This document shows positions 7,099-15,850 of a stretch of DNA of 25,482 bases, in pieces. Source of the DNA: JBBSDV01 sp038240335 (GTDB taxonomy: Bacteria; Chloroflexota; Dehalococcoidia; DSTF01; JACRBR01); the NCBI GenBank assembly GCA_038240335.1, contig JBBSDV010000017.1:1-25482 (forward strand). The letters are read 5' to 3'. How positions within the stretch are numbered: the stretch's first letter is position 1; each line of letters starts with the position of its first letter. The notes below the pieces were generated by a model that was not told where the DNA came from, ran no database searches, and saw nothing but the letters and a program-made list of their open reading frames with translations. A program made the position numbers and the translations under genes.

Positions 7099-8085
7099 TT
7101 ATCCTCTGCGGGCGTCGCGGATCACGCTTGCGCGGCGCGGTCGGCGGGCGCGGAACGCTTGCAGCAGCGCCTCGACGTAGGGTTCCCCGATGTACAACAC
7201 CGTCTCCTCGATGCCGGCCGCCGCGAAGATCCGGCGGCGGCGCGCCCGGGCATCCGCGGCGCGCCGGCGGTAGGCCTCCCGCACGGCAAAGCTCGCTGTG
7301 TCGAGCAACACGCGCTCGCCGCCTTCGGCGTCCTGTACGTCGAGCAATCCGACGTTCGGCACCTCGGCATCGCGGCGGTCGGCCAGGACGAGCGCGACCA
7401 CATCGTGACGTAGCGCCGCCGCTCGCAGTTGCTGCGTGTAGCCATCGGCATAGAAGTCCGACAGCACGACGATGACCGAGCGGCGTCGGCAGACGCGCGC
7501 CGCATACCGGAGCGCAGACGCGATGTCCGTGCCACCGCCGGCCGCGCGCGGTGACAACAGCTCCCGCACGATACGCAGGACGTGCGTGCGGCCCTTCGCC
7601 GACGGCACGAAGATCTCGACGCGATCGCTGAACGTGATCAGGCCGACGCGATCATTGTTCGAGACTGCGGAGAATGCCAGCGTCGCCGCCACCTCCGCCG
7701 CGAGTTCTCGCTTCGACCCGCCGATTGCCGGCAACGCGGCCGACGCGCTCACGTCGACGAGGAGCAGCAGCTGCAGTTCGCGCTCCTCGACGTACTGCTT
7801 CACGTATGGCGCGCCCATCCGCGCCGTCACGTTCCAGTCGATCGCCCGCACGTCGTCGCCCGGCACGTATGGCCGCACCTCCGAGAACTCGATGCCGCGC
7901 CCGTGGAAGACGCTGTGGTACTCGCCGAGAAAGATGCTGGACACGAGCCGGCGCGCCCGGATCTCGATGCGCCGAACGCGGGCTGCAAGCTCAACGCTCG
8001 CTTTCGCCGGCGCTGCTGGCGGCGGAACGGTGTCCCGACGCAGCCGCGACGACCAGCGCCACGACGCATTGCCTTGGCTAACCAT
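7099..8085 (-). CDS. DUF58 domain protein with vWA-like fold
   Basis: This is the short, soluble DUF58 type (328 residues, no membrane segment). The signature is exact: GRGIEFSEVRPYVPGDDVRA (62-81) and IDWNVTARMGAPYVKQYVEE (82-101). The von Willebrand-A-like metal site is present as DVSAS (111-115), the Thr of GGGTDI (186) and LSDF (208-211). DUF58 proteins normally work with a MoxR AAA+ ATPase as a chaperone-like or metal-insertion pair, but no MoxR gene is in the window. Its ATG overlaps the stop of the Nif3 gene (TGATG at 8087-8083), so translation is coupled. The N-terminal 30 residues are proline- and arginine-rich and probably disordered. Family assignment is firm; the cellular role is not. 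Confidence 0.92.
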   Translation of the reverse strand: MVSQGNASWRWSSRLRRDTVPPPAAPAKASVELAARVRRIEIRARRLVSSIFLGEYHSVFHGRGIEFSEVRPYVPGDDVRAIDWNVTARMGAPYVKQYVEERELQLLLLVDVSASAALPAIGGSKRELAAEVAATLAFSAVSNNDRVGLITFSDRVEIFVPSAKGRTHVLRIVRELLSPRAAGGGTDIASALRYAARVCRRRSVIVVLSDFYADGYTQQLRAAALRHDVVALVLADRRDAEVPNVGLLDVQDAEGGERVLLDTASFAVREAYRRRAADARARRRRIFAAAGIEETVLYIGEPYVEALLQAFRARRPRRASVIRDARRG

Positions 8086-8843
8086 CAGAAGACGTCGGAC
8101 GACTCGTTGATGAACTCGAACGGCACCTGCGCGTGGTCGCTCAGCCGCTCGCCGAGCGCGCGGATGCCCGGCGCTTCGGTAGCCTGGTGTGTGCCGAACA
8201 CGAGATTCATGCCGACCTCACGCGCGAATAGCCGCGTGAACATGCTGCCCTCGCCGGTGATGTACGTGTCGCACCCCGCCTGGCGTGCGGCATCGAGATC
8301 CTTCGTGTCACCGCCGGCCCCGGTGACGATGGCAACACGCCCAAAGGTCTTCGCGTGCTCGTGCGCCTCAACCTCGACGCCGAGCTTCGATGATGCGCGC
8401 TGGAGCAGCTCGCCAAACGTGCCGTCGCAGGCGCCAATGACACCGGCGTCGCCGCCGTGATACTCGCCGAACGTCGCATCCACTCGCACACCGAGCAGCT
8501 CCGCGAGCACCCAGCCATTCCCGATCTGCGGCGCGCAGTCGAGCGAGGAGTGCGCGGCATACAGCGAGACGCCGGTCGTTCCGAGCGCCTCCATCTTTTC
8601 GCCGTGCAGGTGATGATCGACTGCGGCCCACGATGGGTGATGCACCACGAGCAGCTGCGCGCCGGCTTTCGCCGCCCCGACGATCGTCGTGATCGACGTA
8701 TTCACCGCCACGGCGATCTTCGTCACCCCGGCGCTGCCGCGGAACAGCAGGCCGTTCGCATCCGGCTCCGAAGCGAAGTCTGCGACCCGCAACTCGGCAT
8801 CGAGGTACGCGACGATGTCGTCAAGCGATGCGTTGGCGTGCAT
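8085..8843 (-). CDS. Nif3-like dinuclear metal-centre protein
   Basis: Nif3/YbgI proteins form hexameric toroids with two metal ions per subunit; the substrate is unsettled, though some are annotated as GTP cyclohydrolase 1 type 2. Ligand motifs are present: HHP at 68-70, AHSSLD at 97-102, and THQATE at 218-223, corresponding to the usual GHYxTE. The segment TGEGSMFTRLFAREVG (196-211) and the GNG of the central helix also fit. The usual L-D-x-T after the first strand reads VNTS here. Start: the ATG at 8843 gives 252 residues beginning at the family's first helix. The frame extends to 8921, but that extra sequence looks non-coding. No clear ribosome site is seen. The stop overlaps the DUF58 start. 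Confidence 0.9.
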   Translation of the reverse strand: MHANASLDDIVAYLDAELRVADFASEPDANGLLFRGSAGVTKIAVAVNTSITTIVGAAKAGAQLLVVHHPSWAAVDHHLHGEKMEALGTTGVSLYAAHSSLDCAPQIGNGWVLAELLGVRVDATFGEYHGGDAGVIGACDGTFGELLQRASSKLGVEVEAHEHAKTFGRVAIVTGAGGDTKDLDAARQAGCDTYITGEGSMFTRLFAREVGMNLVFGTHQATEAPGIRALGERLSDHAQVPFEFINESSDVF

Positions 8844-8951
8844 GTCGCAAGTGTACGGTTTCACGCGCGACGTAGGTGGCGCGATACGCAGCCCGCGCCG
8901 CGCGGCGGAGCTGCACAGCATTCACGGGGCACGAAGTCTCGCCGGTGTTTA

Positions 8952-9905
8952 CTAGGCCGCGCGCCGCGTGGCCGTGATGTTGATCTTGTTGCCCCAACGC
9001 CCCAGCGCGGCGTCGGCAAGCGCGACCGCGCGCCGGTACGCCGCGCCAGCAAGCGGCCGCGACGCCATGTGCATGAACGCGCCGGGATGGTGCTTGTAGT
9101 ACATCAGGTAGCGACCCGCGCTCGTATCGAAGCCTGCATCGCCGAGCGCGGCGGCGACCTCCCTCGCCCGCAAACGGCCGACGCGGTTCCCCGCCGCCTC
9201 CTCCGCGAGCGCGACCCCCAGCCGCACGGCGATCGCGGTGCTCAGCGCCTGCGCCGGCTCGTTGACGCTGATCGCTAGCCGCGACACGCGCGCGAGCTCG
9301 CGCAGTCCGTCGGCAGGGTCCGGCAGGTGGTGCAAGCCGTCGTGTACGTAGCCGATGTCGGCGGCTCGGTCGGCGAGCGGCAGGTGCTCCGCGTCCGCGA
9401 CGACGGCAACGTAATCGAGACCGTAGCGCTCGGCGCGCTCCTTCGCCCGCAGCGCGCATCCTTCCGAGATGTCAATCGCGATCACGCGCGCTCCGCTGCC
9501 GACGAGCATCTCGGCGTCCATGCCGCTGCCGCAGCAGACGTCGACGACCGTCGCGTCCTTGAGTGGCGGCAGCAGCGCAACACCGCGTTCGAACTTCCGC
9601 GCGAGAAGCCAGCGATACGCCTCCGGTGCATCATGAGGCCGCGTGATCTCGAACTCGGCCGCGGCAACCCGGTCGTAGTAGTCGGTCTGCCGCTGTTTCT
9701 CCGCGTGATGATCCAGCTCGTCGTGTACGTGCGTGGCGTCGAGCGCCGGCGGCAGCAGGATCGGAATCGCGTTTCGCACCGCATACGACGCACCGCACGA
9801 CGAACAGGCGATCTCGCCGTCAATCAATCTGGCATCGAGACCCGACAATTCGCCGTGGCACATAGGACAGGCGAGAAGACGGAGCAGCGTCTCCCGCACG
9901 ATCAT
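8952..9905 (-). CDS. zinc-ribbon (Trm112-like) SAM methyltransferase
   Basis: This is a two-part protein of 317 residues. Residues 8-52 form a Trm112-like zinc ribbon with Cys13-x2-Cys16 (ACPMCHGEL) and Cys34-x2-Cys37 (CSSCGASYAVRNAIPIL). Residues 115-235 are a class I methyltransferase: motif I VVDVCCGSGMD (120-130), an acidic residue ending strand 2 (VIAIDIS), and DAEHLPLADRAADIGYVHDG followed by LHHLP. This fusion is common in glycan and natural-product clusters, where the methyl acceptor is often a sugar or lipid. It is the last gene of the glycan operon; its ATG overlaps the stop of the preceding methyltransferase by 4 bp (ATGA). The longer frame up to 9947 lies inside the upstream gene and is rejected. 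The acceptor is unknown. Confidence 0.87.
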   Translation of the reverse strand: MIVRETLLRLLACPMCHGELSGLDARLIDGEIACSSCGASYAVRNAIPILLPPALDATHVHDELDHHAEKQRQTDYYDRVAAAEFEITRPHDAPEAYRWLLARKFERGVALLPPLKDATVVDVCCGSGMDAEMLVGSGARVIAIDISEGCALRAKERAERYGLDYVAVVADAEHLPLADRAADIGYVHDGLHHLPDPADGLRELARVSRLAISVNEPAQALSTAIAVRLGVALAEEAAGNRVGRLRAREVAAALGDAGFDTSAGRYLMYYKHHPGAFMHMASRPLAGAAYRRAVALADAALGRWGNKINITATRRAA

Positions 9906-10612
9906 CGCTTGCGCGCCCAGATGAAGGTGCCCGCCCACAGCGGCCATCTGCGCCCGAAATGCAACGTGCGCTCGATCTCAAATCCGGTTTCGTCGAGTAG
10001 CGTCGCGAGCGCAACATCAGAAAAGAAGCGAACATGGTCGCCCTCGACGTCGAAGTGGCGATCGAATCCGTGCAGCGCGAGCGCGAAGTTTTTCGCGCGC
10101 CCGTGATACGGCGTCGTCAGCGCCACGTGACCGCCCGTCGCGAGCGCCTCGTACGCGCCGACGAGCAGCATGCGTGGCAGCAGCAGGTGCTCGATCACCT
10201 CGAACGTGACCACCACGTCGAACGACCCAGTAGGCACCGGCCAAGGCAGGTCTTCGACCGAGTGCTGGATCAGTCCATTCGTTGCCACGCCGCTGAGATC
10301 CCGCGTGTTGCCGTCGTTCTCTGTAGCCAACAATGTTGTTCGCGACGCACGTCGCACTGCCTCGCCCGAGATGTCCATGCCCGTCGCATCGACGCCGTCT
10401 CCCCGCAGCGCAGCGACGAGCTCGCCGTCGCCGCATCCCGCATCGAGCACGCGCGTCGACGCGCACGCCGCGAGGCATGCGCGCAGGAGACGAAGGCGTT
10501 TCGGCGCCAGGGCGTCATGCGCCGGTGGTGGCGTATCACGACGCCAGTAGTCGTCGTAATACGCCTCCATCGGCGAGGCCGCAGCCACCTGCCGCTGGCG
10601 CTCAATCACCAT
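9902..10612 (-). CDS. class I SAM-dependent methyltransferase
   Basis: The 236-residue protein has a complete Rossmann methyltransferase core: motif I RVLDAGCGDGEL (54-65), MDISGEAVRRA after strand 2, FDVVVTFEVIEHLLLP at motif IV, and a GGHVALTTPYHGRAKN motif after it. FEVIEHL followed by TTPYHG is typical of UbiG/Methyltransf_11-type enzymes, many of which methylate sugars in polysaccharide clusters. The N-terminal EAYYDDYWRR motif is also frequent in this group. The ATG at 10612 overlaps the end of the glycosyltransferase by 11 bp; GTG at 10609 or ATG at 10570 are alternatives. Its role is probably methylation of a glycan sugar, inferred from context only. Confidence 0.87.
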   Translation of the reverse strand: MVIERQRQVAAASPMEAYYDDYWRRDTPPPAHDALAPKRLRLLRACLAACASTRVLDAGCGDGELVAALRGDGVDATGMDISGEAVRRASRTTLLATENDGNTRDLSGVATNGLIQHSVEDLPWPVPTGSFDVVVTFEVIEHLLLPRMLLVGAYEALATGGHVALTTPYHGRAKNFALALHGFDRHFDVEGDHVRFFSDVALATLLDETGFEIERTLHFGRRWPLWAGTFIWARKR

Positions 10613-11576
10613 CGCTATGCAGCTTTCCGGTCTTCGCGAATGTTGGCACGCCTGATGACGATGCCGCGCGTTCGCGTTCGGCGGCCCGGAGTTCATGCAT
10701 CTTTTGGCCGATGAGGAACTCGTACCACCCCATCAGCACGCAGAACACGAAGCCTTGGCGCCCATCGAGGAAGCCGCGTCGCGCGACGTACCACGTCGCG
10801 AACCGTAGCAGGGGCCGCGCCGGCAGCCGCACCCAGACGCGCCTCAACACGCGTTTTCGCCGAAACGCATCGAGCCCCAGGAAACCGATCGGCGTTACTC
10901 CGATCGGTTCGCGCGCGAACCTGCGGTAGAGATGCGCCTCCCACGTGGCGTACCTGTTGTGCCGATCGACCCATGCGCTCAGGCCGCGATAGTCGTCGTG
11001 TAGCAGCGGCGATGCGAGCGTGCCTACGCGGCCAGTGACGGACACGTGCTCGTGGATTTCGTTGTCGCCGGTGCCGGGCAGATTGTGGAGACCGAGATCC
11101 TCCATCCGCGCCGCCTCGCGCCGAAACAGTCGCAAGTTCCAGTTCGGGCGAAAGCAACGGAGCGAGCGCCCCATGAAGACGAAGTCGCGATCGATGTAGT
11201 AGCCGGCGCAATCCGCGCTCCCGATCGCCGTCTCGATCTCGGCGCGCAGTGGCGGCGTCACGCGCTCGTCGGCATCGAGAATCAGCACCCAGGCGTTGGC
11301 GATCGGCGCCTGCGCGAGCGACCACGCCTTCTTCTTAGGCCCGCCGCGCTCGTGACGAAACTGCACGACCGTAGCACCGTGCTCGCGCGCGATCGCCGCC
11401 GTTCGATCCGTGCTGCCCGAGTCCACGACGAGCACCTGGCTCGCCCAGCCGCTCACGCTCGCCAGCGCGTCGGGCAGGTTCTCTTCCTCGTTCAGCGCCG
11501 GAATGAGGACCGTGAGCGGGATGCTGGCGGCATTCTTCGCGCTGCCTGCGATGCGGGAAGTCGTCGTTACGCGCAT
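10602..11576 (-). CDS. family 2 glycosyltransferase
   Basis: The 324-residue protein is an inverting GT-A enzyme of the WaaE/KdtX-like branch. It shows VLIPALNEEENLPDAL (23-38), VVDSGSTDRTAAIA (50-63) and the metal-binding DxD as LILDADERVTPPLR. Further on, FRPNWNLRLFRRE and the EIHEHV segment are typical of this subfamily. The C-terminal part is basic and aromatic (VWVRLPARPLLRFATWYVARR, FCVLMGWYEFLIG) and may lie at the membrane surface or contain one short membrane-associated helix. It should add one sugar to the lipid-linked or core glycan in the cytoplasm. The start overlaps the preceding GT4 gene by 10 bp. Confidence 0.92.
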   Translation of the reverse strand: MRVTTTSRIAGSAKNAASIPLTVLIPALNEEENLPDALASVSGWASQVLVVDSGSTDRTAAIAREHGATVVQFRHERGGPKKKAWSLAQAPIANAWVLILDADERVTPPLRAEIETAIGSADCAGYYIDRDFVFMGRSLRCFRPNWNLRLFRREAARMEDLGLHNLPGTGDNEIHEHVSVTGRVGTLASPLLHDDYRGLSAWVDRHNRYATWEAHLYRRFAREPIGVTPIGFLGLDAFRRKRVLRRVWVRLPARPLLRFATWYVARRGFLDGRQGFVFCVLMGWYEFLIGQKMHELRAAERERAASSSGVPTFAKTGKLHSDGD

Positions 11577-12772
11577 AGTGCTGCTGCCTCTCGCCGATCG
11601 GAAGCACTAATCACGCGCCCGTACATCTCGATCAGCTGCGGCGCCACGACGGACCAGTCGTAGCGCCGCGCGAACGCGCGGCCGCGTATCCCCAACGCTC
11701 GCCGCTTCCCCGGATGGGCAAGCAATGAAGCGATCTCGTTCGCGAAGGCGCGCGCGTCGATCGGTGCGACGATGCCGGCACCCGCCGCGGCGACGTCGGC
11801 GGCGATATTGACGCCATCCGAGATCACGACGGGCAGCCCCGCCGCCATCGCCTCAACGACCGCGTTGCCGAAGTTCTCGCTGTGTGAAGGAAGCGCCCAG
11901 ACATCAGCCGCGGCCAAGGCTTCGAGGCGCGCTGCTCCGGCTTGCATTCCGGTAAACGTGACGCGGTCGGCGACGCCCTCACGCATCGTGAGCGCGCGCA
12001 GTTGCGACGTCAGGCCCTCGTCATCGGGGCCGGCGATGATAAGCTGGCATTCGCTCTCGCGCCGCAAGATCCCGAAGGCGCGAATCAGCACATCGAGTCC
12101 CTTCTTGTGCGAGATGCGGCCGAAGTACAGCACGATCGGCGTCTCCGGCGCGATCCGGTGACGACGACGAAACTCCGCGCCGCTTGGAAGCGACTGGTAG
12201 TCATCCCAACGCAGCCCGTTCGGCACGATGAATCGCCGGACGCTCGGCGCGACATCGATGCTCAGCCGCGCCTCGTCGTCCGTCGTCAGGTGCAGCCCGG
12301 CGGCATGTTGCAGCATCCGTCGCTGCCAGACCGCGCCGGCAATCGCCTTCGCGATGCGCCCGCGCCGCCGCAGGTAGCCATCAAGTGCGCCGCGCGGCGA
12401 CACGATGTACGGGACGCATGCGCCAATCGCGGCTCGGTAGGCCGCGAACTGCGGGTGCAAATACAACGAGTGGATGTGGACGAGATCGTACGCCGGCGCC
12501 GCATCCGCAAGCGCGCGCGCGAGCGCCGGCGAGTAGACGATGCGTCGCGGCGCGATCGCCGGGAACAATCGCACGTCGAGGCCGCGCGTCGCCGGCAAGT
12601 CGGCGAGCGTCACGCGGCCTGCATTGTGCGCTGAGGCCGCCGCGCCGATGTCGGTGGCGAATACCGACACCTCGATGCCTGCCGCTCGCAGCGCGCGCGA
12701 CGATTCGAGCACGGCCGTCGCCGGCCCGCCCGTGCGCGGCGCGAGGCTGGGCACGACCTGCAGTATCCTCAT
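11567..12772 (-). CDS. family 4 glycosyltransferase
   Basis: The protein is 401 residues long with a GT-B fold. The N-terminal domain shows MRILQVVPSLAPRTGGPATA (1-20), with the glycine-rich acceptor loop, then LVHIHSLYLHP and YIVSPRGALDGYLRRRGR. The C-terminal nucleotide-sugar domain shows VLYFGRISHKKGLDVLIRAF, then LPSHSENFGNAVVEAMAAGL, which contains the E-x7-E motif of retaining GT4 enzymes. The SPRGALD plus SHSENFGNA combination is typical of exopolysaccharide and colanic-acid-type transferases. It starts four bases inside the preceding gene (ATGA at 12772). The sugar and linkage cannot be deduced. Confidence 0.93.
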   Translation of the reverse strand: MRILQVVPSLAPRTGGPATAVLESSRALRAAGIEVSVFATDIGAAASAHNAGRVTLADLPATRGLDVRLFPAIAPRRIVYSPALARALADAAPAYDLVHIHSLYLHPQFAAYRAAIGACVPYIVSPRGALDGYLRRRGRIAKAIAGAVWQRRMLQHAAGLHLTTDDEARLSIDVAPSVRRFIVPNGLRWDDYQSLPSGAEFRRRHRIAPETPIVLYFGRISHKKGLDVLIRAFGILRRESECQLIIAGPDDEGLTSQLRALTMREGVADRVTFTGMQAGAARLEALAAADVWALPSHSENFGNAVVEAMAAGLPVVISDGVNIAADVAAAGAGIVAPIDARAFANEIASLLAHPGKRRALGIRGRAFARRYDWSVVAPQLIEMYGRVISASDRREAAALCA

Positions 12773-13926
12773 CGGCGAATCACCGCCGGCTCGATCGTTG
12801 CCATCCGCTGCCCCACGCCCGCGAACGCGGCGACGATCGCGCCGATGCGCTCCTCGAACACACGCTCAGAGAACTGGCGCAGCGCGAGCTCTCGTGCTGC
12901 GGCCCCCATCCGCGTCCGCAGCCTGTGGTCGAGGAGCAGTCGCTCGAGGGCTGTTCCCAGCGCCTGAGTGTCGTCCGGAGTGACCAGCAATCCCGTCTCG
13001 CCGTCGATGATCGATTCGGCCGAGCCGTCGCTTGCGCTCGTGATGACGGGCTTGCCGCACGCCTGCGCTTCGAGCACGACGAGCGGCACGCCCTCGCCCT
13101 GTGCCTTCCCGTCGATCTGGAAGCCGCTGACCAGTACGAACACGTCGCACGCGCGGTACACGTCAGGCAGATCCGCGTCGTCGATCGCGCCCAGAAACGA
13201 GACGCGATCGCCAAGTCCAAGATCCGTCGCGAGGCGCGCGAGTCGTGGTCGATCGTCGCCATCGCCGGCGATGACATATCGTGCTTCGATGCGGCGCTCG
13301 CGAAGAGCGACGAGCGCTCGCATCACCGACTCGTGCCCCTTCGAGCGGCCCGGCGCAAGCCGGGACACGGTGAGGATTACCGGGGCGTCGCGCGCGCTCG
13401 TTGCAGCCGCATTTGCTGGTGTGAACCGCTCGCCGTCGACGCAGTCCGGAACGACGCTGATACGCGATGCGAGAGTCGGGTAGCGTGCGCTCAGATATCG
13501 AGCTGTAAACTCGCAATCGGAGACGATGCGAGTCGCTGCGTGCATCGCTCGACGCCGCAACCATGGCAGGTCGCCCCACACGTCAATCGCATAGACATTG
13601 ACCCAGAACGGCGTGCCTGTGAGCAGCCGGTACGCGTACGCCAACGGCGCGAGATGGATGTGGTCGCAGATGATGACGGAAGGACAGCAGGCCTGCGCGA
13701 GCCGCAGCGCGCGGAGCACAAATCGCGCCTTCGCGAACGGTGCTGCGCCTCCCGTCACGTCGACTGGAAGCGGCTGCGGAAAGCCCCCCGGGCGCTTCGG
13801 CGCGAGTGACGCCGTGCGCACGTCCTCGACGGCGGCGATCCGGGACAGTACTGCCAGTAGATAGCGGCTGTACCGCTGGATGCCGCCGTACGAAAACAGA
13901 TCGAGCGAAAGAAACAGCACCGTCAT
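12769..13926 (-). CDS. family 4 glycosyltransferase
   Basis: This is a 385-residue GT-B enzyme. It begins MTVLFLSLDLFSYGGIQRYS, with the GGIQRY acceptor loop usual for GT4. Later come VSDCEFTARYL, VVPDCVDGERF, ILTVSRLAPGRSKGHESVMR (with the conserved R and K) and EGVPLVVLEAQACGKPVITS, with the E-x7-E pair. The downstream GSAESIIDGETGLLV is the usual nucleotide-sugar loop. The frame is open to 14232, but the upstream part lies in the methyltransferase gene; the ATG at 13926 overlaps that gene's stop by 4 bp. It most likely adds a hexose to the growing glycan; the substrate is not readable. Confidence 0.93.
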   Translation of the reverse strand: MTVLFLSLDLFSYGGIQRYSRYLLAVLSRIAAVEDVRTASLAPKRPGGFPQPLPVDVTGGAAPFAKARFVLRALRLAQACCPSVIICDHIHLAPLAYAYRLLTGTPFWVNVYAIDVWGDLPWLRRRAMHAATRIVSDCEFTARYLSARYPTLASRISVVPDCVDGERFTPANAAATSARDAPVILTVSRLAPGRSKGHESVMRALVALRERRIEARYVIAGDGDDRPRLARLATDLGLGDRVSFLGAIDDADLPDVYRACDVFVLVSGFQIDGKAQGEGVPLVVLEAQACGKPVITSASDGSAESIIDGETGLLVTPDDTQALGTALERLLLDHRLRTRMGAAARELALRQFSERVFEERIGAIVAAFAGVGQRMATIEPAVIRR

Positions 13927-14711
13927 CGCGCGACCTCGATCGGCCCTAGCGGGCGCTCCGCGACCGCGATCAAGTTTTGCGAAACGATGTGGCCGCGCAC
14001 CGCGCCTGTCTCGATCGTGAGGTACGCGCCGACGGCGAGCTTGGCCGCTCGCCACGCGATCGACCGCGCGAAGCTGCGCCGGCCATATACCGCCGGATCG
14101 ATGCCGCGCACGGCGACGGGCGAGAGGCCGGCCGCGAGAAATGCCTGCCGGATGCTGCGCTGCGTGAATGCCGTCTCGTGCGTGAGGTCGCCATAGCGGA
14201 TACGCCCGAACATCGGGCTCTCTGCATTGCATGTTTGGACGATGATGCGGCCGCCGGGCCGTAGCGCCGCGCGGGCGAGCCAGAGCAAGTCAAGCGCCTC
14301 GTCCTTCGAGAGATGCTCGAGAAAATCGATCGCCAGGATCGCATGGAAGGCGCCCGCATGTTCGCCTAGAAACGTACACGCATCGCCCAGCGTAACGTCG
14401 TGGACGCCGGCCCGAGCAGCGAGTTGCACCTGCTCCACGCCGCGATCGACGCCGACCGTGCATGCATAGCCGCATCGCCGAAGGGATGCGAGCAACGCAC
14501 CGCTGCCGCAGGCAATGTCGGCGATCGCCGCAGACGCGTTCGCAGGCAGATGGTGCACGAAGTTCGTTCGGACGTACGCATCGAACGCAACATCCGATTG
14601 CGCACCCGCTTCCGCCGCGTGCGTGCTGACGTACGCATCGTACAGCCGCTCGCGCTGCGCCGATGACAACGCTTGCGCCTGGGTCGGGGGTTCCGATCGC
14701 GCGAGATTCAT
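13923..14711 (-). CDS. class I SAM-dependent methyltransferase
   Basis: The protein has 262 residues. A polar N-terminal region contains RERLYDAYVSTHAAEAG (residues 20-36). The methyltransferase core follows: IADIACGSGALLASLRRCGY (motif I), then VGVDRGVEQVQLA, then AILAIDFLEHLSKDEALDLL (motif IV) and LRPGGRIIVQTCNAESP. The C-terminal domain has HETAFTQRSIRQAFLAAGL, as in many sugar methyltransferases of O-antigen clusters. It sits directly after the aminotransferase and overlaps it by 4 bp (ATGA), so it could act on the amino sugar or another residue. N- versus O-methylation cannot be told from the sequence. Confidence 0.87.
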   Translation of the reverse strand: MNLARSEPPTQAQALSSAQRERLYDAYVSTHAAEAGAQSDVAFDAYVRTNFVHHLPANASAAIADIACGSGALLASLRRCGYACTVGVDRGVEQVQLAARAGVHDVTLGDACTFLGEHAGAFHAILAIDFLEHLSKDEALDLLWLARAALRPGGRIIVQTCNAESPMFGRIRYGDLTHETAFTQRSIRQAFLAAGLSPVAVRGIDPAVYGRRSFARSIAWRAAKLAVGAYLTIETGAVRGHIVSQNLIAVAERPLGPIEVAR

Positions 14712-15850
14712 GCCGCAGCCTCGAGCGTCTCGTGCGTCGCCGCCGCACCCAGATGGGCAAGGACCCGGTCGATCACGTACGCCTGATCGCCGTCGGTGAG
14801 CGACGCGGCACACGGCAGACTGAGGCCGCCTCGTCCGATCCGCTGCGTATTGTGCAGGACGCGCTGCTCGCGATAGGGCGGCAGCGTATGCAGCGGCACG
14901 AACGCCGGCCGCGTATCGATCCCGTCGCCGCGGAGCGCGTCGGCGAGTGCATTGCGATCGATCCCGGCAGGCGCGCGTAGTTCGATCGTCGGCATCCAAC
15001 AGGAACTGCCGGCCCAGCGCGCTTCTTCTTGCATGGAGATACCTGAAACGCCCCGGAATGCCTCTTGGTAGCGAGCGGAGATCGCTCGCTTGCAGCGAAG
15101 GAAGTCGTCCATCTGCTCGAGCTGGGCGACGCCGAGCGCCGCCTGCATGTTCGTCAGCCGGAAGTTGTAGCCGACATCGTCGTGCCAGTAGCGGCGCTCC
15201 GGATCCATGGCATGGTCTCGCAACAGTCGCGCGCGCTCGGCCAGCCGGAAGTCGTTCGTCACTAGCATGCCGCCCTCGCCTGTGGTGATCAGCTTGTTGC
15301 CGTAAAAACTCAGCACTCCGGCATCACCGAGCGCCCCGACGGGACGCCCGCGGTACGTCGCACCGAGTGCCTCGGCTGCATCCTCGATCACGAACGCGCC
15401 GCGCGCGCGCGCGATGCCGATGATCGCGTCCATGTCGGCGGGATGGCCGTAAAGATGTACCGCTACTACGGCGCGCGTTCGCGGCGTGAACAACCGCTCG
15501 ACCTCGTCCGGATCGATGCACCAATGATGGGAGTCGCAGTCGGCGAACACCGGTGTGGCGCCGAGATAGCGGACGGCGTTCGCCGTCGCGATAAACGTCA
15601 GCGACGGGACGATCACCTCGTCTCCCGGTCCGATGCCCAACGCTGCCAGCGCGAGCTGAAGTGCCGACGTGCCATTGTTCGTTGCGACGGCGTGATCCGC
15701 CGCGCACGCGTTGGCAATGCCGCCCTCGAATTCGGTGACATAGCGTCCAATCGACGACACCCAGCCCGAGCGCACGGCATCGGACACAAGCTCGAGCTCG
15801 CGCGCGCCCATCACGGGCTCGCTGATCGGAATGAAGCGGCGATTAGCCAA
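14708..15850 (-). CDS. DegT/DnrJ/EryC1 sugar aminotransferase, perosamine synthase-like
   Basis: This PLP enzyme of 380 residues transaminates a nucleotide 4-keto-6-deoxy sugar. The N-terminus ANRRFIPISEPVMGARELEL and DAVRSGWVSSIGRYVTEFE match GDP-perosamine synthases closely. So do SLTFIATANAVRYLGATPVF, VHLYGHPADMDAI and YNFRLTNMQAALGVAQLEQM. The cofactor lysine is in SFYGNKLITTGEGGMLV, and VIEDAAEALGA carries the pyridoxal-binding Asp. The start is a TTG at 15850: AAGGAGG lies at 15857-15863, six bases upstream, inside the last codons of the preceding glycosyltransferase. No GDP-mannose dehydratase is in the window, so the keto-sugar comes from elsewhere. Product GDP-perosamine or another 4-amino-4,6-dideoxyhexose. 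Confidence 0.92.
   Translation of the reverse strand: MANRRFIPISEPVMGARELELVSDAVRSGWVSSIGRYVTEFEGGIANACAADHAVATNNGTSALQLALAALGIGPGDEVIVPSLTFIATANAVRYLGATPVFADCDSHHWCIDPDEVERLFTPRTRAVVAVHLYGHPADMDAIIGIARARGAFVIEDAAEALGATYRGRPVGALGDAGVLSFYGNKLITTGEGGMLVTNDFRLAERARLLRDHAMDPERRYWHDDVGYNFRLTNMQAALGVAQLEQMDDFLRCKRAISARYQEAFRGVSGISMQEEARWAGSSCWMPTIELRAPAGIDRNALADALRGDGIDTRPAFVPLHTLPPYREQRVLHNTQRIGRGGLSLPCAASLTDGDQAYVIDRVLAHLGAAATHETLEAAA

Noticed and set aside
12385..13809. Plus-strand open frame of 474 codons
   Set aside because: It lies antisense to two clear GT4 genes and has a low-complexity composition.
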